The notes under the pieces: generated by a model
What the model saw: the letters and a program-made list of their open reading frames with translations, nothing else
Told to the model about the DNA's origin: nothing
The model's database searches: none
Shown here: one piece after another, positions 7,075-13,335 of the stretch
Layout of the letters: every line of letters starts with the position of its first letter
Numbering within the stretch: the first letter of the stretch is position 1
Virus record (IMG/VR): IMGVR_UViG_3300033145_002067
Span: 1-24,700 of that record
DNA from: a virus
Direction: 5' to 3' (one strand)
DNA: 24,700 bases
Translations under genes and position numbers: made by a program

Positions 7075-8259
7075 ATGGAGTTAACAGCTGAACAGATTGC
7101 TCAAATAGCAGCTCAGGCTGCTACGGAAGCAGTTGACAAACTAAAAGAGCCTGAACGCAAATTGACACCTGGGGACGATGACACTCAGGTAAAAGTCATC
7201 ACCGATGAGGGCGACAGGCCGTTTAAGAGCTTTGGCGAGCAACTTCACGCCATAGTCAAGGCTGAAACCACTGGTGAGGTTGACCCTCGCTTGCATGGCA
7301 TTATGGCAAAAGCCACCGGGCTTAGCGAGCAGGTGGCCGCTGATGGCGGATTCCTTGTCCAGCAGGAGTTTGTAGATGAGCTTATTCAGCGAGTCTATGA
7401 GACCGGCGTAGTGGCTGCTATGTGTGCCAAGCAACCAGTTGGTGCTGGTTTTAACGGCATTAAAATACCAGCCGTTGACGAAACCAGCCGAGCTGACGGT
7501 TCACGCTGGGGTGGAGTCCGGGCTTACTGGCTGAACGAGGGTGGAACTAAAACTGCATCCAAGCCAGCCTTCCGCCATATCTCTTTGGAGCTGCAAAAGC
7601 TCATCGGGCTGTGTTATGTAACTGATGAACTTTTACAGGATGCTATTGGGCTGGGAGGTTATATAAAGCGCTGGTTCCCGCTGGAGTTTGGCTTTAAGCT
7701 GGACGATGCCGTTATTAACGGTGATGGCGCTGGCAAGCCATTGGGAATTAGGCAAAGCCCTTGTGTTGTATCCGTGTCAAAGGAAACTGGGCAGGCTGCA
7801 ACCACTATTGATGCCCAAAACATCATCAAGATGTGGGCTAGAATGTGGGGGCCAAGCCGAAGGAAAGCAGTATGGTTTATAAACCAGGATATCGAGCCCC
7901 AGTTATATACCATGAGCCTTCCTGTCGGCACTGCTGGGATTCCCATTTATATGCCGGCTAATGGACTGGCAGGGCAGCCATATGGAACACTCTTTGGCAG
8001 ACCAGTTATGCCCATTGAGCAATGCCAGACCCTGGGAACTTCTGGAGATATAATACTGGCTGATATGAGTCAGTATCTCCTGATTGAAAAGGGAGGCATG
8101 CAGGCTGCATCCTCAATCCATGTCAAATTCACCACCGATGAGACAGCCTTCAGGTTTGTCTATCGGGTGAATGGGCAGCCAACATGGAATTCGCCATTAA
8201 CCCCGTTCAAGGGCAGCAATACCCTAAGCCCATTTGTTGTTTTGGCAACTAGAAGCTAA
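7075..8259 (+). CDS. Major capsid protein, HK97 fold
   Basis: 394 aa, typical of the Phage_capsid family. A charged helical N-terminal arm (about 1-75) resembles the HK97 delta domain that guides assembly and is often removed by the prohead protease. The core begins near GLSEQVAADGGFLVQQEFVD (the usual junction of arm and body) and shows the family hallmarks AVINGDGAGKPLGI, LADMSQYLLIEKGG and FRFVYRVNGQP near the end. AGGAGG lies 7 nt before ATG 7075. The gene is flanked by a terminator-like hairpin upstream and a 22-bp palindrome downstream, perhaps insulating a very abundant message. Confidence 0.94.
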   Translation: MELTAEQIAQIAAQAATEAVDKLKEPERKLTPGDDDTQVKVITDEGDRPFKSFGEQLHAIVKAETTGEVDPRLHGIMAKATGLSEQVAADGGFLVQQEFVDELIQRVYETGVVAAMCAKQPVGAGFNGIKIPAVDETSRADGSRWGGVRAYWLNEGGTKTASKPAFRHISLELQKLIGLCYVTDELLQDAIGLGGYIKRWFPLEFGFKLDDAVINGDGAGKPLGIRQSPCVVSVSKETGQAATTIDAQNIIKMWARMWGPSRRKAVWFINQDIEPQLYTMSLPVGTAGIPIYMPANGLAGQPYGTLFGRPVMPIEQCQTLGTSGDIILADMSQYLLIEKGGMQAASSIHVKFTTDETAFRFVYRVNGQPTWNSPLTPFKGSNTLSPFVVLATRS

Positions 8260-8273
8260 CAGTAAAGAATAAA

Positions 8274-8295
8274 AAGGGGGGCATATGCCCCCCTT
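8274..8295. repeat. Perfect 22-bp palindrome after the capsid gene
   Basis: AAGGGGGG (8274-8281), CATATG (8282-8287) and CCCCCCTT (8288-8295) form an uninterrupted palindrome, giving an RNA hairpin of nine base pairs or more with an AUAU loop. Five A precede it and there is no T tract after it, so it is not a canonical terminator in the plus direction. A 3'-end mRNA stabiliser for the capsid message is a plausible role. Confidence 0.7.
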
Positions 8296-8315
8296 AAACC
8301 TATAGGAGGATAAGA

Positions 8316-8783
8316 ATGCAATTAGACCAAAATCATGTTATCCCCGTCATTTCGCCTGTGGATACTGGTTCCAGTGCGGTCAACAGCGATGTTGTGGATG
8401 CTGGTGAGGCTAGTGAGCTGGAATTCATTGTCTACTTTGGCGCTATTACTGGCGACACTGTAGCAGTCACACTGGAAGAATGTGATAACACCACACCCAG
8501 CAATAGCACAGCTATAACCTTCAATTACCAGAAATCATCCGCAACTGGCACCGATTCTATGGGCGCTGTAGCCGCAGCCACCACATCGGGGGTAACTTTC
8601 AGCGCAACGGATGACAACAAGATACTCAGAATCTACGTTGACCCCTCAGCTTTAACTGACGGATATCCCTATGTCAGGGCAGTGGTTACCCCGGGCGGTT
8701 CCATGTCAGCCTGTCTGGTCAGTGCAATTGCTATAGCCAGGCCGAGATACCCGCAGGAACAGCCTAAGAGCATGGTTGACTAA
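8316..8783 (+). CDS. Putative capsid decoration or cement protein
   Basis: 155 aa, beta-rich, no Cys-based sites apart from isolated residues, no membrane segment. It starts MQLDQNHVIPVISPVDTGSS and contains ELEFIVYFGAITGDTVAVTL and ITFNYQKSSATGTDSMGA, a pattern I recognise from small proteins encoded directly after the major capsid gene in many siphoviruses. Their exact role is usually unproven; a head-surface decoration role is inferred from position and fold type. Ribosome binding site AGGAGG precedes ATG 8316 at good spacing. Confidence 0.65.
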   Translation: MQLDQNHVIPVISPVDTGSSAVNSDVVDAGEASELEFIVYFGAITGDTVAVTLEECDNTTPSNSTAITFNYQKSSATGTDSMGAVAAATTSGVTFSATDDNKILRIYVDPSALTDGYPYVRAVVTPGGSMSACLVSAIAIARPRYPQEQPKSMVD

Positions 8784-8792
8784 GGGAAGTAA

Positions 8793-8963
8793 ATGAGTAA
8801 GGGTCCCTGGAAAAAGAAAAGGGGGGACAAAGCCCCTCTTACACCACAGAAGGACAAGATGGTCAAGCGAGCTTATAGAAAGAGCATGTGTTCCTCATGC
8901 AACTATTGGTATCGTTTAGGTCTTGATAAGTGTCCTGACTGTGGCAGGGAAAAAGACAATTAG
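8793..8963 (+). CDS. Small zinc-ribbon protein, 56 aa
   Basis: ATG 8793 to TAG 8961-8963. A very basic leader (MSKGPWKKKRGDK) is followed by one zinc ribbon: CSSC (33-36), then CPDC (47-50) after a ten-residue loop. The function is unknown; such ribbons bind one zinc and commonly contact nucleic acid or protein. It begins 9 nt after the preceding gene with only a weak GGGAAG ribosome binding site. Its stop codon overlaps the first base of the structured non-coding stretch that follows. Confidence 0.7.
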   Translation: MSKGPWKKKRGDKAPLTPQKDKMVKRAYRKSMCSSCNYWYRLGLDKCPDCGREKDN

Positions 8964-9130
8964 CGGGGTGGCCGAACAGCAAGGCACTGCTGACGAGTAG
9001 GTCTGGAGGAATCGGAACGAAAAGGGACTCGAACTGCCCCTCAAGGGTTAGTCCGAAGGGGGGTATAGTAGAGCCGCCAGTCTGGGGTGACCGTATCCCA
9101 TGGCCAGGGTAGGCAAGTCCCCAGCCCCGC
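8963..9130 (+). ncRNA. Candidate structured RNA between two virion genes
   Basis: GC-rich stretch with no convincing coding frame and complementary segments that nest into a compact fold. Outer helix GCGGGG (8963-8968) with CCCCGC (9125-9130). Directly inside, TGGC (8969-8972) pairs with GCCA (9076-9079), and CTGGGG (9082-9087) with CCCCAG (9119-9124), making a three-way junction with almost no unpaired bases. The left arm could hold hairpins CAGCA/TGCTG (8977-8981, 8988-8992), CGAGT/ACTCG (8994-8998, 9027-9031) and CCCCT/AGGGG (9037-9041, 9057-9061). The right arm could hold a bulged helix at 9094-9099 with 9107-9111. I matched it to no RNA family I know. The pairing is by eye; chance helices are easier in GC-rich sequence. 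Confidence 0.45.
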
Positions 9131-9150
9131 TTCGTGGCGGAACCACCGCC
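9127..9150. other. Alternative hairpins ahead of the triple-repeat protein gene
   Basis: CCGC (9127-9130) can pair with GCGG (9137-9140) across TTCGTG, or GGCGG (9136-9140) can pair with CCGCC (9146-9150) across AACCA. The two exclude each other, and the first also competes with the outer helix of the RNA candidate at 8963-9130. The TTCGTGGCGG segment recurs in the hairpin before the capsid gene (7041-7050). Confidence 0.4.
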
Positions 9151-9177
9151 TTAAACGAAAAGTATGGAGGATAAATA

Positions 9178-9849
9178 ATGCCTGTAACAAAACTAAAATC
9201 AAAATGGAGTTCAGGTAATCTGGTATTCTATGGCGATGGGAACCTTCACTTTGGTGAAGACGATGACGGCATAGATGTCAAGTTCTTTGGTGCTACTTCT
9301 GGGGCATATATGCTCTGGGATGAAAGTGCCGACCAGGTAGTCTTTGACAAAGCCGACATTCTGCTAGGTGATAGTGATTACCTGAAATTAGGTGATTCCA
9401 GCGATATTACCATGACCTGGAACGGCACCAAGATGCTTATAGGGCAGGCTGGAACCAATAGCGCTATTGAAGTGGGCGTTGATGGTGCTGGGCTTGACCT
9501 AAAGCTTTTTGGTGACACTTCTGGTAAATACCTGCTATGGGACCAGAGTGCTGATAAGCTTGTCGTGGTAGGCGATTACGATATCACTGGCGCCAGCCAG
9601 TTTACTGGCGTAGTAACAGTTGGGGTTGATGACACTGGACATGATGTAAAGTTCTATGGTGCGACCAGCGGTAAATACATGCTGTGGGATGAATCGGCAG
9701 ATAAGCTGATTGTCGTCGGCACTGCTGACCTTGGAAGTTCATGTGAAGCCGATGCCTATACGGTAGGCGGCACGGCTGGTGTGGATTACAGTGGTGCTGG
9801 AGCCACTATTACCGAGATAATCAAGGGCATAGTAACAGCAGCGTCATAA
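9178..9849 (+). CDS. Triple-repeat virion surface protein (fibre or decoration type)
   Basis: 223 aa with three copies of a repeat of about 28 residues at 30-57, 103-131 and 153-181; each reads roughly G-x-D-V-K-F-F-G-A-T-S-G-K-Y-M-L-W-D-E-S-A-D-K-L-V-V. Shorter related strands (ILLGDSDYLKLGDSSDI) lie between them. Such repeats are beta-rich and occur in phage structural proteins, where they may form a trimeric fibre or an elongated surface protein. Position in the head module suggests a head-decoration or head-fibre role, but the host-recognition alternative cannot be excluded. TGGAGG precedes ATG 9178. The sequence of the last 40 residues differs from the repeats and may be the trimerisation or attachment end. 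Confidence 0.65.
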   Translation: MPVTKLKSKWSSGNLVFYGDGNLHFGEDDDGIDVKFFGATSGAYMLWDESADQVVFDKADILLGDSDYLKLGDSSDITMTWNGTKMLIGQAGTNSAIEVGVDGAGLDLKLFGDTSGKYLLWDQSADKLVVVGDYDITGASQFTGVVTVGVDDTGHDVKFYGATSGKYMLWDESADKLIVVGTADLGSSCEADAYTVGGTAGVDYSGAGATITEIIKGIVTAAS

Positions 9850-9858
9850 AGGGGGATT

Positions 9859-10038
9859 ATGACTCTTAAGCAGTTAAAAAAGAGGGAACAGCAATTACGC
9901 AAAGCCCACGCCAAATTATCAGAGCAGATTGAAGCTCTACTTGACCACCGAATCAGGATGGCAGGGGCGATACAGGAAAACCTCTTTATGCAAAAACAGC
10001 TAGAAAAAAAGACCCCTGAAGATAAGGCTAGGGAATAG
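9859..10038 (+). CDS. Small charged coiled-coil protein, 59 aa
   Basis: ATG 9859 to TAG 10036-10038, with AAAGGGGG just upstream. The protein is almost entirely helical and charged (MTLKQLKKREQQLRKAHAKL, then SEQIEALLDHRIRMAGAIQE), consistent with a short coiled coil. I do not recognise a family. The last codons form the left arm of a perfect 13-bp inverted repeat. It may be an assembly chaperone or an accessory to its neighbours, which is only inference. Confidence 0.55.
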   Translation: MTLKQLKKREQQLRKAHAKLSEQIEALLDHRIRMAGAIQENLFMQKQLEKKTPEDKARE

Positions 10039-10093
10039 TGGCAGAGTTGCCCCTCCTTTGCTCACCATCTATTCCCTAGCCCCCCTTCGGGGG
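10026..10093 (+). repeat. 13-bp inverted repeat spanning a stop codon, plus UUCG hairpin
   Basis: GGCTAGGGAATAG (10026-10038) is perfectly complementary to CTATTCCCTAGCC (10069-10081), with a 30-nt loop. The left arm contains the last codons and stop of the 59-aa gene. The right arm runs into CCCC-UUCG-GGGG (10082-10093), a very stable tetraloop hairpin, just ahead of the next ribosome binding site. There is no T tract, so mRNA processing or stability is more likely than termination. Confidence 0.7.
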
Positions 10094-10109
10094 AATGGGA
10101 GAGATGTAT

Positions 10110-10475
10110 ATGGCTGGAAGTGTAACCTTTACTGAGCGTGTTTATGGCAGTGTTAAGCTGTGCAAAATGGCATGGACAAGTGATGCCAGCGGCAATGTAT
10201 CAGGCAATAGCTCTGCTGAAGTATATGATGGTCGTGTGATTTATGCGGCGACAGTTCCCGATGCCAGCGCAGCACCGACCGACCAGTACGATGTTGTTGT
10301 CAACGATGACAACGGACTAGATGTTTGTGATGGTGCTTTAGCCAATCGGAGTGCATCAAATACTGAATATGTCAACGAAGCTGACCTGGGAGCGGTAGCC
10401 AAAAGCAAGTTGACACCCGTAGTATCTAATGCTGGCAATGCCAAACAGGGCACAATCTATCTCTGGATAAGATAA
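10110..10475 (+). CDS. Uncharacterised virion-module protein, 121 aa
   Basis: Start set at ATG 10110 because GGGAGAG (10097-10103) is well spaced before it; ATG 10095 and 10104 are in frame alternatives. The protein begins MAGSVTFTERVYGSVKLCKM and is beta-rich with many small residues (AWTSDASGNVSGNSSAE, TDQYDVVVNDDNGLDV). This pattern recurs in proteins encoded between capsid and connector genes of environmental siphoviruses, but I know no demonstrated function. A minor head or decoration role is inferred from position. No membrane segment is present. Confidence 0.65.
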   Translation: MAGSVTFTERVYGSVKLCKMAWTSDASGNVSGNSSAEVYDGRVIYAATVPDASAAPTDQYDVVVNDDNGLDVCDGALANRSASNTEYVNEADLGAVAKSKLTPVVSNAGNAKQGTIYLWIR

Positions 10476-10476
10476 C

Positions 10477-10641
10477 ATGGCTACAGGCGATGAGATTCTG
10501 GAAACAAAGAAAGCTATTGCAGACCAGATACCATACGAGAGGACAGATTGTCCTCTCTGTGGCTGGCCGTTAGAGAAGCATCCCAAAACAGGGGCATTGC
10601 ATTGCCCCTTTTGTGGCTGGACACGGGGAGTTGAACAGTGA
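10477..10641 (+). CDS. Small zinc-ribbon protein, 54 aa
   Basis: ATG 10477 to TGA 10639-10641. It has two nearly repeated knuckles, CPLCGWPLEKHP (27-30 for the Cys pair) and HCPFCGWTRG, forming a single compact zinc ribbon with matching CxxCGW motifs. A helical leader (MATGDEILETKKAIADQI) precedes it. The stop overlaps the GTG start of the connector gene by four bases (GTGA), so the two are translationally coupled. Function unknown. Confidence 0.7.
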   Translation: MATGDEILETKKAIADQIPYERTDCPLCGWPLEKHPKTGALHCPFCGWTRGVEQ

Positions 10642-11444
10642 ATTGCTATGAGGATTTAGCTACAATCAAAGATGACCTCAGCATTAGTGGAACGGGTGAT
10701 GATACCCGTCTGTTAGCCTTGCTGGAAGCTGCCAGTCGGGCAATTGACAACTTCTGTGATAGGCATTTCTATGTCAAATCAGAGACCAGATACTTTGACG
10801 GGCAAACCCCCCTGTTTGTAGATGACCTGCTCTCGGTAACCACGCTTAAGACTGATGAGGATGGCGATGCTACTTTTGAAAATACCTTTGCCTCCACAGA
10901 CTATATTCTTTATCCGCTAAACACATACCCCAAAACAAAGATAGAACTGAGCGCTGATTCCGATTATGGCAGCTTTGGATATACCAAGAAGGGTTGCGAG
11001 ATTGATGGGGTATGGGGCTATGGTGATGGTAAATCTGCAACTCCTTATACTGACAGCGGCGACACGGTGCAGGATGACCCACTATCAAGCAGCGCCACGA
11101 CATTAAATGTTAGCAGTGGCGACAATTTTGCTGCTGGGCAGACTCTGTTAATAGAAAGCGAACAGCTTTATGTTAGTGCCATATCGGCTAATGCCCTGAC
11201 AGTTACAAGGGGAATAAACGGCACAACAGCCGCCGAACATGCCCAGAACAAAAAGATTTATATTTATGATTACCCCGCTGATATTGAGCAGGCTTGCTTG
11301 ATGATAGCCAGCAGATTATTCCAGACACGAGGCAAGGCAATGGCTTCGGAGACATTGGGCGATTACTCGTATAAGATGGCAAATGTGTGGTTAACAGAGA
11401 CTGAGCGAGCCTTGTTGCGTCCTTATCGGAGGTTGCACATATGA
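10638..11444 (+). CDS. Head-tail connector, HK97 gp6-like
   Basis: 268 aa. It starts with the typical helical segment YEDLATIKDDLSISGTGDDT and LLALLEAASRAIDNFCDRHF, the hallmark of the gp6/gp15 connector family that forms a ring under the portal. The C-terminal helix (IEQACLMIASRLFQTRGKA, then LTETERALLRPYRRL) is also typical. Between them lies a beta-rich segment (SSSATTLNVSSGDNFAAGQT and SEQLYVSAIS) that lengthens the protein beyond the usual 100-200 residues. The GTG start overlaps the preceding stop; its own stop overlaps the next ATG (ATGA). Confidence 0.85.
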   Translation: MNCYEDLATIKDDLSISGTGDDTRLLALLEAASRAIDNFCDRHFYVKSETRYFDGQTPLFVDDLLSVTTLKTDEDGDATFENTFASTDYILYPLNTYPKTKIELSADSDYGSFGYTKKGCEIDGVWGYGDGKSATPYTDSGDTVQDDPLSSSATTLNVSSGDNFAAGQTLLIESEQLYVSAISANALTVTRGINGTTAAEHAQNKKIYIYDYPADIEQACLMIASRLFQTRGKAMASETLGDYSYKMANVWLTETERALLRPYRRLHI

Positions 11445-11758
11445 TTTCGCCCGCCCTATTGCCCGATACATTTACCAGACAAACCCTGAGCCGAACCGCA
11501 GATGGCATGGGGGGCTGGACTGAGACATGGAGCGATGATTCTACTTTTCAGGGGCGGTTAGGCAGTTTGCCTGCTGAGGAAAGGCTGGCCTCTGATAAGG
11601 TAACGGTTTATGCCACGCATCGGCTTTACTGTAACAATTTAACTATCAGTGAAGAGGATAGAGTAAAGCTGGGTAGCCGCTTATTTGAGATTAAGGCAGT
11701 GCGCAATCCCAGCAATATTAACGACCACCTTGAGCTTGATTTATTGGAGGTAGACTAA
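11441..11758 (+). CDS. Head-tail adaptor (head closure protein)
   Basis: 105 aa, matching the small beta-barrel head-tail joining family (SPP1 gp16 and HK97 gp7 types). Typical features are the N-terminal DTFTRQTLSRTADGMGGWTE, an early W, and the closing strands EIKAVRNPSNINDHLELDLL. These proteins form the ring that closes the filled head and docks the tail. ATGA overlap with the connector gene and a direct stop-to-ATG junction with the next gene indicate one translation-coupled block. Confidence 0.85.
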   Translation: MISPALLPDTFTRQTLSRTADGMGGWTETWSDDSTFQGRLGSLPAEERLASDKVTVYATHRLYCNNLTISEEDRVKLGSRLFEIKAVRNPSNINDHLELDLLEVD

Positions 11759-12016
11759 ATGTGCAGAATAAGCGATGCGGTAACTCACCCTAAAGTCCCT
11801 GACTGGATAACCCAAAGCAGGGAAGAGGTCGCCGATGCTGAGCTTGAGGCAGCCTCAATACATTATACTTACATGTCCCTAGTTACTGAGAATCCGACAC
11901 AATATCCGCCGAATGTATATGGCGATTATGCTTGGCATGAACGCTGGTGGAAAAAGCACCAAGAGGCAGCTTGGTATACTGCCCCCCACTATACTGAACA
12001 GAGACTAGGGAGATGA
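11759..12016 (+). CDS. Uncharacterised 85-aa protein in the head-tail joining block
   Basis: The ATG follows the preceding TAA with no gap, and the stop overlaps the next ATG, so the frame is clearly translated. The protein is acidic at its centre (SREEVADAELEAASIHYTY) and rich in aromatic residues near the end (DYAWHERWWKKHQEAAWYTA). I do not recognise a family and see no membrane segment or metal site. It is inserted between adaptor and gp10-like genes, where conserved siphovirus gene order usually has nothing. Confidence 0.7.
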   Translation: MCRISDAVTHPKVPDWITQSREEVADAELEAASIHYTYMSLVTENPTQYPPNVYGDYAWHERWWKKHQEAAWYTAPHYTEQRLGR

Positions 12017-12399
12017 GCCTAGTAACCTATATTTCATATAAAGACCAACGGCAGAGGGAAATTAGCCACAAGCTCCAAGAGGGCTTGAAGAGAGCAGGCT
12101 TTGCTGTAGAGCGGCAAGCAAAAATGGATTGTCCCCGTCGTACCGTAAGGCTAGCAGGCTCTATCTCTACCAATTGGACTGGCAGTGGAATGGCTAGAGG
12201 CAAAACGGACAGCCCTGCTAAGGCTGAGGATGGTGTGGGGCAACCCACTGATAAGGAGTTTACAGTGGTTGTCGGCACCAAAGTTAAATATGCCAAGTTT
12301 GTGGAATTGGGCACAGTCAAAATGGCAGCCCGCCCCTTCTTGTTTCCAGCCGTAGAAAAGCAAAGCGGCAAAATTGTGGAGTTATTAAAGGATGGTTAA
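12013..12399 (+). CDS. HK97 gp10-like tail completion protein
   Basis: 128 aa. Family signs are the helical N-terminus (KLQEGLKRAGFAVERQAKMD), the middle TVRLAGSIS strand, and the C-terminal VGTKVKYAKFVELGTVKMAA with ARPFLFPAVE, which is the defining gp10 signature. Members help join tails to heads. ATGA overlap with the gene before, and an eight-base overlap with the next gene. Confidence 0.88.
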   Translation: MSLVTYISYKDQRQREISHKLQEGLKRAGFAVERQAKMDCPRRTVRLAGSISTNWTGSGMARGKTDSPAKAEDGVGQPTDKEFTVVVGTKVKYAKFVELGTVKMAARPFLFPAVEKQSGKIVELLKDG

Positions 12400-12817
12400 T
12401 GCCTTTGTAGATGCTGTATATGAAGCGCTAGCTGCTGATTCTAGCCTGCAAACGAAATTGGGGGGCAGTGCTAGCGATAAGAAAATCTATAACGTGATAG
12501 CAAGGCAGGATGCATCATTCCCTTATATTACAATTGGCTTTCTCACTGGTGTCCCAGTTGGTGCCATGAAGTCCCTTGATGAAATAGAGGACTGCACCAT
12601 TTATCTTAACATCTTCAGTGATTCGGGTTCAGCTAAGGAGGCAGGTGAAATTCTGGATTTGGTTAAGGCAGTTTTGGATGATGCCGATTTAACTATTAGC
12701 GGATATTCCAATGATATGAAGTGTATGCGGGAATTTGTCGGGGCAACTATGTATGATTCGGACACAAAAGTTTGGCAGATTCCCATGAGGTATAGGATTT
12801 TGGCTGAAAAGGATTAG
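12392..12817 (+). CDS. Tail terminator protein, DUF3168-like
   Basis: 141 aa. The N-terminal helix (VDAVYEALAADSSLQTKLGG), the strand FPYITIGFLTGVPVG, the central HTVH-equivalent CTIYLNIFSDSGSAKEAGE and the C-terminal strand VWQIPMRYRILAE match the DUF3168 fold of lambda gpU-type tail terminators, which cap the tail tube and set its length with the tape measure. The start overlaps the gp10-like gene. Its TAG (12815-12817) is immediately followed by the first base of a tRNA, with no spacer. Confidence 0.82.
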   Translation: MVNAFVDAVYEALAADSSLQTKLGGSASDKKIYNVIARQDASFPYITIGFLTGVPVGAMKSLDEIEDCTIYLNIFSDSGSAKEAGEILDLVKAVLDDADLTISGYSNDMKCMREFVGATMYDSDTKVWQIPMRYRILAEKD

Positions 12818-12893
12818 CGCAGGGTAGAGCAGTGGTAAGCTCGTCAGGTTCATGACCTGAAGGTCGTTGGTTCAAATCCAACCCCTGCTACCA
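12818..12893 (+). tRNA. tRNA-Met (CAU), initiator-like, CCA encoded
   Basis: Complete 76-nt cloverleaf. Acceptor 12818-12824 with 12883-12889; D stem GAGC/GCTC; anticodon stem TCAGG/CCTGA with loop TTCATGA, anticodon CAT at 12851-12853; variable AGGTC; T stem GTTGG/CCAAC with loop TTCAAAT; discriminator A12890 and encoded CCA. Position 1 is C and 72 is U, an unpaired end. A mismatched 1:72 pair is the hallmark of bacterial initiator tRNAs, and A11:U24 agrees. The anticodon stem has only two of the three usual GC pairs (A29:U41). It is likely a phage-encoded initiator tRNA; an elongator or Ile2 identity is less likely. Being inside the operon, its maturation would cut the late mRNA here. Confidence 0.93.
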
Positions 12894-12902
12894 GAGGCAA
12901 TT

Positions 12903-12927
12903 AAGCCCTCCAATGGAGGGCTTTTTG
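12903..12927 (+). terminator. Strong Rho-independent terminator after the tRNA
   Basis: AAGCCCTCC (12903-12911) pairs perfectly with GGAGGGCTT (12915-12923) across AAT, running into a T tract to 12926. It stands 9 nt after the tRNA 3' end and 26 nt before the tail-tube start codon. No promoter is visible between it and that gene, so tail genes must be reached by read-through or antitermination. Confidence 0.85.
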
Positions 12928-12952
12928 TATAGACAGAGACAGGAGGTAAAAG

Positions 12953-13321
12953 ATGGCGCATTTAGCAGGCAAAAGCGGTGATGTTACCACAGCAGGAAGT
13001 TCAGTAGGAGCAGTTAGGTCGTGGTCGCTTGACTACACCTTTGATGCCCTAGAAACTACTGACATGGATGACGATGGCGTCAGGGCTTATATCCCTGGGT
13101 GCAGTGGGTGGAGTGGCAGCTTTGAAGTGGTCAAGGATGGCGCCCCAGAATCAATTGGTTCTGAGGTTGCCCTTGAGCTTTTGGAATCTGACACAGCAGG
13201 GCAAAAGTGGACTGGTCAGGCAATCCTGACTGCCGTGCGAGTCAGCACAAGCTTTGATGGGATTGTGACATACGCCTATGACTTTCAGGGCACAGGTTCA
13301 CTTACAGTAGCAACCGCATAA
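12953..13321 (+). CDS. Tail tube protein, short paralogue
   Basis: 122 aa, beta-rich. It starts MAHLAGKSGDV and carries the phage tail-tube style segments WSLDYTFDALETTDMDDDG, IPGCSGWSGSFE and FDGIVTYAYDFQGTG, which recur in the next gene. Such proteins stack in hexameric rings to form the tail tube. AGGAGG lies 6 nt before ATG. The short form has just the core fold. Which of the two paralogues is the main tube subunit is not evident from sequence; this one, with the minimal fold, is my guess. Confidence 0.78.
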   Translation: MAHLAGKSGDVTTAGSSVGAVRSWSLDYTFDALETTDMDDDGVRAYIPGCSGWSGSFEVVKDGAPESIGSEVALELLESDTAGQKWTGQAILTAVRVSTSFDGIVTYAYDFQGTGSLTVATA

Positions 13322-13335
13322 CACAGGAGGATAAT

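Noticed and set aside
8984-9022. Hammerhead-like core words CTGACGAG and CGAAA
   Set aside because: The two core segments exist in order, but the stems needed around them (I and III) and a cleavage triplet do not form; the segments pair better in other helices.
9110-9174. 21-codon frame starting MARVGKSP inside the RNA candidate
   Set aside because: No ribosome binding site, and it overlaps the outer and inner helices and ends in the next gene's ribosome binding site.
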